A DNA stretch of 38,487 nucleotides from JBEKTW01 sp049515655 (GCA_049515655.1 JBEKTW010000037.1:1-38487); one strand, 5' to 3'; shown: positions 16,389 to 25,363, counted from the first letter of the stretch. Program-made: numbers and translations. The notes: a model not told the origin generated them from the sequence alone.

Positions 16389-17591
16389 GCTGGATGAAAT
16401 CTCCAGCAAATGGGCCTGCTGGTTGTCGGGGTAATGATAGATTTCGCGCGAGACGCCGGTCATTGCCGATTCGACGAGACGAGAAACTTCGAGTTTTGCT
16501 TCTGCCTCGGCGACTTCCTTTTCCCTCGCCCATGTCTCCGGTCTGCGCGGGGCAAGAAACGAACAGCAATCGTCGAAGGGTTCTTCAGAAATCTCAAACG
16601 TTCCGATGCTGCGCGCAATCGACATTGTCTCCTCCTTATCATTGCCCGAGAGGGGGCGCAGGATGGGATACGTCACCGCGCTGTCGATAATCCGGATATT
16701 GCGTAATGTCTGCGAGGCAACCTGGCCCACGGCTTCACCGGTCACGAGCGCCTCGGCCTGCTCCTGTTTCGCGATCGCTTCCGCGATACGAAGCATCATT
16801 CGACGGTAAAGAATGACGCGCAACGACTCCGGCGATTTCAGCACAATTTCCTGCTGGACTCCCGCGAACGGGACAAGGTACAACCGGGAATGATACTGAT
16901 AGCGGGTTAACACGGTCACGAGCTGCTTCACCTGGTTGAGCGAGTCACTGCTCGTGTACGGGATGCTGTGGAAGTGGACGAAAATTACCGTCGCACCTCG
17001 TTTCATCATGCGCCACGAGGCAACCGGAGAATCGAAACCGGCCGAAAGCAACGAGACCACCTTGCCGCTCACGCCGACCGGCAGCCCGCCTGCCCCATCG
17101 ATCCTGGATCGATAAACGTACGCGACTCCATCGACAATCTCAATGCGCACGGTCTCGTCGGGCTCCGACAGATTCGCCCGGACACCGAACTTTCCGCAGA
17201 GATACTCGCCGACCTTCGCGTTGACGTCCATCGACGATGTCGGAAATCTCTTGTCGGGCCTGCTGGTATGCACTTTGATGGTCTTGAATTCCCGTCCCTG
17301 AAGAAGCTCCCCGGCCGTGCGGCAGAAAACGTCGATATTTTGCTCAACTTCCACACCGGAGCAAATATTCGCCAGGCCGAACACAAGCCGGAGGCGTTCG
17401 ACAACGTCGTCAGGGTGAGCGTCCGCCCCGAGCTCAAGGACAAAACGTCCGTAGCCGCCGCGTATGATTGGGGTCGGCTGCAGTCCGGAAATCGCCGTAC
17501 GCACATTCCGCATCAGGACCTGCTCAAAGAACGGGCGATTGTCTCCTTTGAGCGTAATCTCGTGATGATGGACGATGACGACGGGTTTCAT
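16386..17591 (-). CDS. thiI: tRNA 4-thiouridine sulfurtransferase ThiI
   Basis: A 401-residue cytosolic enzyme that activates U8 of tRNA with ATP and inserts sulfur, and may supply sulfur for thiazole synthesis. The N-terminal ferredoxin-like and THUMP domains (about 1-165) bind tRNA. The PP-loop is SAGFDSPVAS (residues 183-192; family SGGFDSP), followed by the adenylation domain with TGEAVGQVASQTLRN and a Cys pair in EEPFDDCCSFLAPRRP. The extra C-terminal rhodanese domain of the E. coli enzyme is absent, as in many other bacteria. I chose the ATG at 17591, where homology begins; the frame is open 32 residues further but that part looks noncoding. No clear Shine-Dalgarno is visible. Confidence 0.95.
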   Translation of the reverse strand: MKPVVIVHHHEITLKGDNRPFFEQVLMRNVRTAISGLQPTPIIRGGYGRFVLELGADAHPDDVVERLRLVFGLANICSGVEVEQNIDVFCRTAGELLQGREFKTIKVHTSRPDKRFPTSSMDVNAKVGEYLCGKFGVRANLSEPDETVRIEIVDGVAYVYRSRIDGAGGLPVGVSGKVVSLLSAGFDSPVASWRMMKRGATVIFVHFHSIPYTSSDSLNQVKQLVTVLTRYQYHSRLYLVPFAGVQQEIVLKSPESLRVILYRRMMLRIAEAIAKQEQAEALVTGEAVGQVASQTLRNIRIIDSAVTYPILRPLSGNDKEETMSIARSIGTFEISEEPFDDCCSFLAPRRPETWAREKEVAEAEAKLEVSRLVESAMTGVSREIYHYPDNQQAHLLEISSS

Positions 17592-18062
17592 ATCAAAAAG
17601 ATAGGATTTTGTGGAGGGAAAAGCAACAGAAGATGATGAGTAGTTGAGATTTTGAGATGGCGAGAAAGAAGAGAAGCAAAAAGCCAAAAGCCCCTTTCTC
17701 CTCTCCCACCCTTCGACTTAGCTCAGGACGGGTTCGGGAGAGGGGAATTGAAGGGAAGAGGGTAGCGAGTGCCCGCATCATCGTAAATCCCGTCCGATGT
17801 CTGGACGGGACTGTTCGAAGAAAGTCGAATGAATTCGACTTGGTTCGCCGATTTCAAGGCGGAAAGAGCATTCTTCAGAATGCTTTCTTCGTACGGAGCG
17901 TTGCCGTTCACGGCAATGCGATTTCAACGTTCCTCAAAATCAACTGGCCGCGTAACGTGAGTGAATAAGATCTTCTGAACCTTGAGAGGGAATGGTATTG
18001 GCAGAACCTCGTCCGGCGCAGATGGTTCACAACCGAACATACGCCATCGACTCCCGGGCGAA
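17592..18062. other. Gap of 471 bp without a convincing gene
   Basis: The part next to thiI is AT-rich, then G-rich with an inverted pair (CCTCTCCC around 17699, GGGAGAGG around 17733). The centre holds the five-hairpin cluster at 17788-17916. A 62-codon minus frame covers the hairpins but is made largely of palindromes, so I do not call it a gene. Confidence 0.5.
17788..17916. repeat. Cluster of five different hairpins (REP-like mosaic)
   Basis: Consecutive stems are: TCCCGTCC/GGACGGGA (17788-17810), AAGTCGAAT/ATTCGACTT (17822-17841), CGCC/GGCG (17846-17861), GCATTC/GAATGC with TTCA loop (17868-17883), and TTGCCG/CGGCAA with TTCA loop (17901-17916). Stems 1, 2, 4 and 5 are perfect. The five sequences are unrelated to each other. 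It could be a mosaic of REP-type elements or a structured RNA. Confidence 0.7.
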
Positions 18063-18605
18063 TTAGCCGTTACCGCCTTCCGCTGTCCCTACATCGGGAT
18101 ACAGTTTCTGCCTGCACTCCGGACAAATCCCGTGTGTAAAACTCGCCTCCGAGCGCTCGCCGATGTATTTTTCCATCGGCTCCCAGACCTGTTCGTCGTT
18201 CCGGATTTTTTTGCAGTTGCTGCAAATCGGAAGCAACCCCTGCAACATATGGACTTCCTTCTGCAGTGTCCTCTCCCGCGTGGCAGCTTTATCGGTCAAG
18301 ACAGCAAGGAGTGTAAGCATGAAGATTTGGATGAGCACGTTGACGGTTGCCTCAAACACCGTCCACGGCACTCTCCAGAAGATACTATAGTAGAATCGCG
18401 CAAGGGGCATGACGGCCGCGAAGACCAGCGCCCAGGAACGACTTCTATACCAGGCCGCGAGAAATACCGGAAGGACGTAGAACACGGGAAATTGAATGAA
18501 CGGTCCGGTCAAATGATCTGCGAAGAGAACCGCGACGGAAAATAGTGCCCAGTAGAACGGCGGAATTTTATTGTGTTCTGATTGCCCGGTATGAGTCTGT
18601 TTCAT
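18063..18605 (-). CDS. Membrane protein with C-terminal zinc-ribbon-like tail
   Basis: A 180-residue inner-membrane protein. Residues 18-105 form about three to four transmembrane segments (FYWALFSVAVLFADHLTGP, FYVLPVFLAAWY). The soluble tail (about 120-172) has LLPICSNCKKIRNDEQVW and ICPECRQKLYP, a CxxC...CxxC tail often seen at the end of bacterial signalling proteins with PAS or response-regulator domains. The membrane part resembles the N-terminus of the hybrid kinase at 21592-25125 (LTGP motif with the same spacing to a Leu-Pro pair). There is no kinase or effector domain, so it may be a truncated or accessory sensor. It follows glcF by 42 nt and is probably cotranscribed. Confidence 0.8.
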   Translation of the reverse strand: MKQTHTGQSEHNKIPPFYWALFSVAVLFADHLTGPFIQFPVFYVLPVFLAAWYRSRSWALVFAAVMPLARFYYSIFWRVPWTVFEATVNVLIQIFMLTLLAVLTDKAATRERTLQKEVHMLQGLLPICSNCKKIRNDEQVWEPMEKYIGERSEASFTHGICPECRQKLYPDVGTAEGGNG

Positions 18606-18647
18606 GATGGATTCTTCGTCAGAATATTTTTGATCGGTAGTTTACGT

Positions 18648-20003
18648 TCATCGGACGACGTCTCTTCTTCCCGGCCAACCGCTGTAAGCTCTGTTCAAAA
18701 GGCTCACGGGGTGCAGGACTTCTATATTGAGTCCGAATTTTTTGATGCCATACTGGAGCTGGATATGGCACCCCGGGTTTGCCGTGACAACAATGTCGGC
18801 ATGCGTTGAAGCGAGATTCTTCATTTTCCGGTCGAGTATTTCCATGGAATCCTCAAACCGAACGACATTATAAATACCGGCGCTTCCGCAGCACCATGTC
18901 GCCTCTGGAAGTTCGACGAATTCTATCCCTGGAATACCTTGCAGTAGTTGCCTCGGCTGCTGACTGATTTTCTGTGTGTGGACGAGATGGCAAGCTTCAT
19001 GATACGTTACTCTCACCACACCATTTGAACGGCTCCATCCGGCAGATTCAGGGGAGTCCGATCCGCCGCGAGGTTCGGGCCGCAAGAACCCAACTTCGGG
19101 CAGAAATTCTGTCACATCTTTGACCCTCCCCGCCAGCGATGCCGCCCGAGAGGAGTACTTCGCGTCGTCCGCAAGCAGCTTCCCGTACTCCTTGAGGAAT
19201 GCGCCGCATCCTGCCGAATCGACAATTAGCGCGTCGTACTCGAGTCCCTCGAGGACATCCACATTCTTCCTTGCAAGCGTTCTTGCAGTCTCGTAATCGC
19301 CGTTGTGGCCGTGCAGCGAACCGCAGCACTGCAGGCGGCGAGGGATGATGACCTCGAATCCGTTTTTCGATAACACGGCCACCGCGTCACGATGAACACC
19401 GGCAAACGCGACATTCATGATACATCCCGACAGAAAAACAACGCGTCCGCGTTTCTCCCCCTGCGCAGCTACGATCTCCGCAGTAGTTTCATCAAAAAAC
19501 TCTGCGTCAACGACCGGCAAAAGGAGGTGTTTCTGCCGGAGGCGGTCGGAAAACAAACCCAGGAGATTCGTCCGGTCAACCGCTTCCCTGAGCCCCGTCT
19601 GCTGATACACGCGGAGAAGTCTTGCGGCAAGTTTCGTGCGTGTCTTGCTCGCAAGAATTCCGCGCAGGAAGACAGACTTGAGCATCCGCAACGCGAACGG
19701 GTCCTTCTTGTTTTCATCAATAAGCCGGCGCGCTTCTTCAACGAGTGTTCCGTATTGAACTCCCGCCGGGCAAGCGGTCTGGCACGCCTGACAATCCAGG
19801 CAGAAGTACATCTCATCGGCAAAGTTCCGGGTCACGTCCATGGAGCCTTCATGGACATACTTCATGAGTCGAATTCGTCCGCGTGGAGACGACTGCTCCT
19901 CGTACGTCAAGTTGTATGTAGGACACACCGGCAGGCACAACCCGCACTTCATACAGCGATGGAGAAGCTCGTCGAGCGCCCGGATGTCGACACGATCGGT
20001 CAT
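18648..20003 (-). CDS. glcF: Glycolate oxidase iron-sulfur subunit GlcF
   Basis: A 451-residue subunit that passes electrons from the FAD subunit of glycolate (or D-lactate) oxidase. Two [4Fe-4S] motifs near the N-terminus, CMKCGLCLPVCP and CLDCQACQTACP, are followed by two CCG domains: RLQCCGSLHGHNG and the later EATWCCGSAGIYN, with a conserved HEACH. I chose the ATG at 20003, which overlaps the rhomboid stop by 4 nt (ATGA); the longer frame is antisense-like. The matching FAD subunit GlcD lies 5.4 kb upstream on the same strand. GlcE is not in the window. Confidence 0.93.
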   Translation of the reverse strand: MTDRVDIRALDELLHRCMKCGLCLPVCPTYNLTYEEQSSPRGRIRLMKYVHEGSMDVTRNFADEMYFCLDCQACQTACPAGVQYGTLVEEARRLIDENKKDPFALRMLKSVFLRGILASKTRTKLAARLLRVYQQTGLREAVDRTNLLGLFSDRLRQKHLLLPVVDAEFFDETTAEIVAAQGEKRGRVVFLSGCIMNVAFAGVHRDAVAVLSKNGFEVIIPRRLQCCGSLHGHNGDYETARTLARKNVDVLEGLEYDALIVDSAGCGAFLKEYGKLLADDAKYSSRAASLAGRVKDVTEFLPEVGFLRPEPRGGSDSPESAGWSRSNGVVRVTYHEACHLVHTQKISQQPRQLLQGIPGIEFVELPEATWCCGSAGIYNVVRFEDSMEILDRKMKNLASTHADIVVTANPGCHIQLQYGIKKFGLNIEVLHPVSLLNRAYSGWPGRRDVVR

Positions 20004-20674
20004 CGCCGATTTTTCCTCAAGAATGGAGACGAAATCGCTCCAACGGCGAACCCGCCGATATGCGCCCACCATGCCACACCCCCTGCATCCGCGCCGATTC
20101 CCAGCGCCATCACGGCGCTCAGCACCTGAAGCAAGAACCAAAACCCGATGAAAACGAAGGCCGGTAAGTCAATGATCTTGAAGAAGAAGAAAATGATGGG
20201 GATGAGCGTTGCAATTTTCGCTTTTGGAAACATAAACACAAAGGCGCCCAACACGCCCGCAATGGCACCGCTGGCGCCAACCATCGGAACCTGAGAGGCG
20301 GGACTCATATATACCTGCGTGCCCGCCGCCACAAACCCTGCAAGCAGATAGAAAAGAAGGAACGTAAAATGTCCGAATTTGTCCTCGACATTATCGCCAA
20401 AAATATGGAGGAAAAGCATGTTGCCCAGAAGATGCAGCCATCCCCCATGAAGAAACATCGAGCTGAGGAACGGGAAGAATGTTCCAACGTCGATTCTTGC
20501 CGTATGAATTTCATCGACAAACCGCGCGGGCACGACTCCAAATTCAGATACGAACAGGTTAACGTGCTTTCCGAGCGTCACTTCAAAGAGGAAAACAAGA
20601 ATGTTCGCGATAATAAGCGCATACGTGATGAAGGGAAATGTGCGTGTGGGATTTGTGTCGCGAAGAGGAATCAT
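20000..20674 (-). CDS. Rhomboid intramembrane serine protease
   Basis: A 224-residue inner-membrane protease with about six transmembrane helices. The family motifs are present: HGGWLHLLGNMLFL (the HxxxN helix), VGASGAIAGVLGA with the catalytic Ser in GxSG, and WWAHIGGFAVG with the catalytic His. The long loop between helices 1 and 2 is normal for the family. It cleaves single-pass membrane proteins; no substrate can be named. Its stop overlaps the glcF start by 4 nt, so the two are translationally coupled, though no functional link is known. Confidence 0.95.
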   Translation of the reverse strand: MIPLRDTNPTRTFPFITYALIIANILVFLFEVTLGKHVNLFVSEFGVVPARFVDEIHTARIDVGTFFPFLSSMFLHGGWLHLLGNMLFLHIFGDNVEDKFGHFTFLLFYLLAGFVAAGTQVYMSPASQVPMVGASGAIAGVLGAFVFMFPKAKIATLIPIIFFFFKIIDLPAFVFIGFWFLLQVLSAVMALGIGADAGGVAWWAHIGGFAVGAISSPFLRKNRR

Positions 20675-20679
20675 GAACT

Positions 20680-20870
20680 ACATTTCCGATTGAGGATTGA
20701 CGATTGAGGATTGAGGCATTTCGGATTGTGGATTGTGGATTGTGGATTGGTGGCCTGGAAATGGCGCTGATATTTTCGATTTACGATTGCAAAATTTACA
20801 ATTGCTGGTAGTGACATAGCATCAACGAGTTCAAATCGTAAGTCGCAAATCGAAATTTGTAAATTGTGCA
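20680..20870 (-). repeat. Heptad repeat array 5 (inverted, two phases)
   Basis: In minus-strand order, the part nearest the esterase stop is G-type (ACAATTT, ACAAATT, TCGATTT, GCGACTT, ACGATTT). The part nearest the rhomboid start is C-type (AATCCAC repeated three times, then CAATCCT, CAATCGT and similar). On the plus strand the latter reads GATTGAG/GATTGTG in 7-bp steps. The two parts are in opposite orientation. Confidence 0.75.
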
Positions 20871-20893
20871 GATGGTGCCGGCTCTCGTTGTCT

Positions 20894-21498
20894 TCATGTT
20901 TTGTCGAGCTTACGCGTAAGCCATTCTGCCAGATCATTCAAGCTATCCTCGCTGATTTCATGAGCCATTGGATACTCGCGATAGACCATGTCGGCTTTCG
21001 CCTTTTCCAGGAGGTGCTTTGCAACGACGTCCCACCCAATCGATCCCACTGAAAATTCAATCCGGCCTCTTCGGGGATATACCCGCTGTTCGCCACGACA
21101 CCCGCAACTTCCCCGGGGTTCGTCAGTGCCATGCAATACGACATCATGGTTCCCATGCTGAACCCCAAGAAGAACACTCTCGACGGGTCGATGGGATAAC
21201 CTTTCTTGACATCCCCGAAGAACTGCGACAACCGCCGATAACTTTCGGCAAACATTTTCGGCTCCGGTCGTCCCCCTTCCAGGATATCATACCAGGTGAA
21301 TCCTCCGCTCCATTGGAAATCGAACGGTGCGCGTGCCGCGACAAGAATGTAGCGGGCGTCGAGATGTTCCGCAAGTCCCAACAGATCGTCTTCGTTCGCG
21401 CCCCGCCCATGGAGGAGGATGAGCGCAGGAGACCGATCACCGGACGCCTGCCGAGCGGGCAGGATTTTATGGACCAGGGTTGACTGAATGAGATTCAT
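20894..21498 (-). pseudogene. Carboxylesterase/phospholipase (alpha/beta hydrolase) broken by an internal deletion
   Basis: The frame starting at 21498 encodes the N-terminal two-thirds of a YpfH-like esterase: LILLHGRGANEDDLLGLAEH (oxyanion region), VFFLGFSMGTMMSY (nucleophile in GxSxG) and VANSGYIPEEAGLNF. Near 21030-21045 homology jumps to another frame, which continues AKHLLEKAKADMVYREYPM and AHEIS (catalytic His) to a stop at 20894. About 16 residues expected between the two parts, the HGxxDPVIP segment with the catalytic Asp, are missing. This is therefore a deletion of roughly 50 bp with a frameshift rather than a one-base error. The product is probably inactive. Heptad arrays flank it on both sides. 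Confidence 0.8.
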
Positions 21499-21519
21499 GT
21501 ACTAGGTCAAGATCGGATT

Positions 21520-21585
21520 TGGGACGATGAACTGCGGATCGTGGAATGTCGAATTGCGAATTGTCAATTGCGAATTGGGAGTACG
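21520..21585 (-). repeat. Heptad repeat array 6 (upstream of the broken esterase)
   Basis: Phased 7-mers on the plus strand (GTCGAAT, TGCGAAT, TGTCAAT, TGCGAAT, TGGGAGT). In gene sense (minus) this is the C-rich orientation and precedes the esterase start by about 20 nt. It begins just after the kinase stop at 21592. Confidence 0.7.
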
Positions 21586-21591
21586 CAGGAG

Positions 21592-24500
21592 TTACTTCTT
21601 GTCGAGAACTTCCCTGATCTTCTTTAGAATTTTGTTCGGCTCATACGGTTTCTGAACAAAATCTTGAGCACCTGTTTTCAGCATTTCCCCCCGGAGTTGC
21701 GGGTCGACATAGCCGCTGGCGAAGATCACCTTCACATTCGGGTTGATTCTCTTGATCTCCAGAAACTCTTCAAAACCCCCGAGCTTGGGTAATCCCAGGT
21801 CCGTCAGGACCAGCGATATCTCTTCCTTGTGTTCGGCGTAAGTTTTTACCGCTTCCTCCCCGTCCCTGGCCGTGAGAATCGTATAGCCCTTCGCCTGACA
21901 GATTGTTGTCACCAAATCCAGGAGAACCTCCTCATCCTCAACGATGAGAATCGTTTCCTTTCCACCCACGACGTCTTTCAATTCCTCCTTTGCAACCCCG
22001 AGCGATTCATACTTCTGGGAAGGCGCCGGAAAATAGAGATGAAACGTCGTCCCTTTTCCGACGGTACTCTCAACGTCGATATACCCGCGGTGGCTTTTGA
22101 CAACACCATAGGCAACTGCGAGTCCGAGGCCGGTTCCCTTTCCCCGTGCTTTCGTCGTAAAGAACGGCTCGAAGATCCTGCCGAGCGTGGCCTCGTCCAT
22201 CCCTTCGCCGGTGTCGGTCACGCTCAAGCGAATGTACTGCTCGTCCTGGGCATCCGAATACTGCTCCAGCAAGGTCGCCCGGTCCTGGATCTCCGTCGTA
22301 AAAGTGATTGTCCCGCCGCGGGGCATCGCGTCGCGGGAGTTGAGGCACAGATTGAGTAACGCCTGGTGTATCTGGTTACGGTCGCCGATAATACTCGGGA
22401 GCTGCTTGTCAAGCTGCACCGAGAACGTGATGGTCTTTGGGAACGTTTCCTTCAACATAGTGGCAAGCTCGGTCACCAGCTCATTGAGATTGAGGGATTC
22501 CAGCAGAACGTCCGTCTTTCTTGCGAACGTGAGAAGCTGCCGGACAAGACTCGCGCCCCGCTGCACCGCCTTCTCGATGGTTTCCAGGCACTGGGACTGC
22601 TTCTCCGCGTCGATCTTGCCCTGCTGAATGACAGACGTATACGCGAGGATGATTCCGAGAACGTTGTTGAAGTCGTGCGCGATGCCGCCCGCGAGCGTCC
22701 CGATCCCTTCCATTTTTTGAGCCTGCCGAAGCTGGTCTTCCAGCTTCCTTCGCTCGGAGATATCAATATACATTCCGTAGATACCGACGCGCTGGTTTTC
22801 TATGACGATAGGGTATCCTGCGATGCTGACCCCTATGAGGCTGCCATCCTTCCTCATTCTGACCGTCTCCTTTTGAACGACCTCCCCGCGCTGGGATTTG
22901 ACGGACAAGTCTTCTCCCTCGCTTTGCAGGGTCTCGGGCACGATCAGATCGTCAATATCTTTTCCTTTCAATTCTCCGACAGGGTACTGGAACATTTGTT
23001 CAAAAGCTCTATTGGCATTGAGTATTTCATTGTTCCTGCCGAGAAGGACAATGCCTGCGGGTGAACTTTCGAAGAGCTGTTGGAAGTAGGACGTCTGCAG
23101 CTCGAGAGCCCGCTGGACCCGTCTGCGCTCGCTGATATCGCGGACGACAACTTGCACGGCAGGTTCCCCCCGGAAGGTAAACGGAATCGCCGCCACCTCG
23201 ACATCGATGGGCTTGCCGTCGAGCCGGACAAATTTTTCCTCAAGCAGGGGTGCTTCCTTGCGTTCCTCCGTCATCTGCCGGACCCGTTCAGTCACGACCC
23301 GCCAATAATCCGGATGCACAATTTCCCGCAGCGGTTTGCCTATCACCTCGTCGAGTGTGCTTGCCCCCAACAGCCTTGCTGTCGCTGAGTTCGCAAACAC
23401 GACCTTTCCATTGCTGTGAACCGCGATCGCATCGGGCGACATCTCGATGAGACGCCGGTAACGTTCCTCGCTCTCACGAATCTTCTCTTCCGCCCACTTG
23501 CGGTCGATCGCGCGGGCTACTTCTGAAGAAATGAATTCGAGGATTTGTTTTTCGGGTTCCCTGTACGCTCCCGGATCGGAGTAATGCTGCACAACCATGA
23601 CGCCGATCGTTTTCTGCTCGGCGGCGAGAGGAACCCCAAGCCAGATCGAGGCCGGTGCACCGACAAGTTCGGCGTCGCCGCGGCGTGCCAGGACTTCAAA
23701 GAGCTTTTCATCGCACAGCAGCGACTTGCCCGTTCGCAGGACGTAGGCGGTGAGCCCCTTGCCGACGTTCCCCGCCGGCGGCGTAATATCTACTTCATCG
23801 ACGAAGTATGGAAAACTAAGAATTTCCGTCTTGTCATCATAGAGTGCGATGTAGAAATTTTTCGCGGGCATCACTCCGCCAATGATCTGATGAACAGCCC
23901 GGAAGAGGTCATCCAACGACGCAGAGCTCGCGACCGCCGCAGAGATCCGATAGACCGCGTCCTGGAGCTGCTCCACGCGTTTCCTCTCGCTGATGTCCGT
24001 GGATACGCCCAGTATTTGATTCGCGCATCCGTCGTTTCCAATGATCGGTATCTTCACCGTTTGCAGCCAGCGCATTTTCCCGCCGGCAGCGGTAATCCTC
24101 TCTTCCGGTATGAACTTCATCTTGCGGGAGTCCATGACTTCAAGGTCCATTCTCCTAAAGAATTCGACCTCTTCGGCATTGGAGTTGAAGTCGGCATCGG
24201 TCTTGCCGATGAGGTTCTCAACGGTCGTGCCGTAGGTGTCAGCCACGGCCTGATTCACGAGGGTAAACCGGCCTTCCCTGTCCTTGGCGAAGATGAAGCC
24301 CGGGTTGAGGTCGATGACCTTTCTCAGAAACTCCTGCTGGCCTTTCAAGATCTCCTCCGCCCTCTTGCGGTCGGAGATGTCACGAAGGGCTGTCATGCGC
24401 AATACGCGGTCCTGGGATGTAATCACCCTCGCCCGCACCTCGACGGGAAAAACGGAACCGTCTTTGCGGCGCGCGAGGTGCTCATAGGGTTCTTCTGAGC

Positions 24501-25125
24501 CCGATTGGAAGTGCTTTTTGACAAGGTCGAGCGATTCCGGGGCGACAAAATCCACAACGCTTTTCCCGACCATTTCCTGGGCCGTGTATCCAAGCATATC
24601 GGCCATCCGATTACTAATATCGGTGATCACGCCGTTCTCGCTAATGCCGATCCCTTCGGACGACGCTTCCGACAGACTGCGGAACCGTTTTTCACTTTCC
24701 CTGAGCGATTCCTCCGCCCGGATGCGCTCATGGATCTCTGCCGTCAAGGTTATCGTCCTCTCCCTGACATTCTGCTCCAGATGTTCATTCAGTTCTTTGA
24801 GGGCGGATATGTAATTCGTCACCACGATGAAGATGCCCAGGAGCATCAACGCGTTCCAATACGGGATCAATACATTTGAATAATGAACTCCCATCGCAAA
24901 ATCAGCGATAAGCCATGTAGCGGCCCCCACGATCGAGATCAGGATACCCTGCCACTTTCCGGCAAAACGCGCAACCAGGTAAATTGGCAGGAAGTAGAGG
25001 AATAAAAATGAAATCTCCGGGCCCGTCAGGTAGTCCGCAAAGCCCAGGAAGACGAGCATGCCGATACCTAGAATCGTTACCGGAAATTTCCGCTGTCTTC
25101 CAAAATATTCCTTCAGGCTGCTCAT
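21592..25125 (-). CDS. Membrane-bound hybrid histidine kinase (PAS-PAS-GAF-PAS-PAS-HisKA-HATPase-REC)
   Basis: An 1177-residue sensor kinase. Residues 13-110 hold several transmembrane helices (GFADYLTGPEISFLFLYFLP). A coiled coil (110-140) and four PAS domains at roughly 145-260, 265-385, 550-670 and 680-795 follow, with a GAF domain at about 395-540. The H-box is GGIAHDFNNVLGIILAYTS (His near 820). The ATPase has an N-box (LLNLCLNSRDAMPRGG), a G1 box (DTGEGMD) and a G2 box (GKGTGLGLAVAYGVV). The receiver (about 1060-1175) has IVEDEE, phospho-acceptor LTDLGLPK and conserved Lys in FVQKPYEP. There is no output domain, so the receiver is probably a relay or feedback module. No response regulator lies beside it. 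Possible signals are small molecules or redox, but none can be named. Confidence 0.95.
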   Translation of the reverse strand: MSSLKEYFGRQRKFPVTILGIGMLVFLGFADYLTGPEISFLFLYFLPIYLVARFAGKWQGILISIVGAATWLIADFAMGVHYSNVLIPYWNALMLLGIFIVVTNYISALKELNEHLEQNVRERTITLTAEIHERIRAEESLRESEKRFRSLSEASSEGIGISENGVITDISNRMADMLGYTAQEMVGKSVVDFVAPESLDLVKKHFQSGSEEPYEHLARRKDGSVFPVEVRARVITSQDRVLRMTALRDISDRKRAEEILKGQQEFLRKVIDLNPGFIFAKDREGRFTLVNQAVADTYGTTVENLIGKTDADFNSNAEEVEFFRRMDLEVMDSRKMKFIPEERITAAGGKMRWLQTVKIPIIGNDGCANQILGVSTDISERKRVEQLQDAVYRISAAVASSASLDDLFRAVHQIIGGVMPAKNFYIALYDDKTEILSFPYFVDEVDITPPAGNVGKGLTAYVLRTGKSLLCDEKLFEVLARRGDAELVGAPASIWLGVPLAAEQKTIGVMVVQHYSDPGAYREPEKQILEFISSEVARAIDRKWAEEKIRESEERYRRLIEMSPDAIAVHSNGKVVFANSATARLLGASTLDEVIGKPLREIVHPDYWRVVTERVRQMTEERKEAPLLEEKFVRLDGKPIDVEVAAIPFTFRGEPAVQVVVRDISERRRVQRALELQTSYFQQLFESSPAGIVLLGRNNEILNANRAFEQMFQYPVGELKGKDIDDLIVPETLQSEGEDLSVKSQRGEVVQKETVRMRKDGSLIGVSIAGYPIVIENQRVGIYGMYIDISERRKLEDQLRQAQKMEGIGTLAGGIAHDFNNVLGIILAYTSVIQQGKIDAEKQSQCLETIEKAVQRGASLVRQLLTFARKTDVLLESLNLNELVTELATMLKETFPKTITFSVQLDKQLPSIIGDRNQIHQALLNLCLNSRDAMPRGGTITFTTEIQDRATLLEQYSDAQDEQYIRLSVTDTGEGMDEATLGRIFEPFFTTKARGKGTGLGLAVAYGVVKSHRGYIDVESTVGKGTTFHLYFPAPSQKYESLGVAKEELKDVVGGKETILIVEDEEVLLDLVTTICQAKGYTILTARDGEEAVKTYAEHKEEISLVLTDLGLPKLGGFEEFLEIKRINPNVKVIFASGYVDPQLRGEMLKTGAQDFVQKPYEPNKILKKIREVLDKK

Positions 25126-25203
25126 CGTGAGTTTTTCAATGAAGAATTCATGTTACGCAAAAGTGGGCTGCGGATGAAATCAGTGATCCGAACTCACCCT
25201 GTG

Positions 25204-25273
25204 GTCCCTCTCTAAACTTAGAGAGGGACGTTGGCTTTCCAAACGCTCCCCTTCTCTTGTTTAAGAGAAGGGG
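25204..25273. repeat. Pair of long perfect hairpins between glcD and the kinase gene
   Basis: GTCCCTCTCTAA/TTAGAGAGGGAC (25204-25229, 12-bp stem) is followed after 18 nt by CCCCTTCTCTT/AAGAGAAGGGG (25248-25273, 11-bp stem). The tail GGCTGGGGGATGAG resembles interspersed hairpin repeats known from many environmental bacterial genomes. It could also serve as a 3' end for glcD, but no T-run follows. Confidence 0.75.
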
Positions 25274-25363
25274 CTGGGGGATGAGTTCCGAAAATCGCAT
25301 CATAAGAGTTCTTTTTGCCCTTCCATGTGTAAGATCACTGAAGAATTATACATCCGATTCGTG

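Noticed and set aside
17723..17911. 62-codon minus-strand frame over the five hairpins
   Set aside because: Its sequence is made of palindromes, there is no Shine-Dalgarno, and I recognise no family.
18063..18605. Histidine kinase fragment
   Set aside because: Only a membrane domain and a CxxC tail are present, with no H-box or ATPase remains and a normal start and stop, so it is not a broken kinase.
21592..25125. A complete two-component pair at this locus
   Set aside because: No separate response regulator with an output domain is encoded nearby; the only receiver is part of the kinase.
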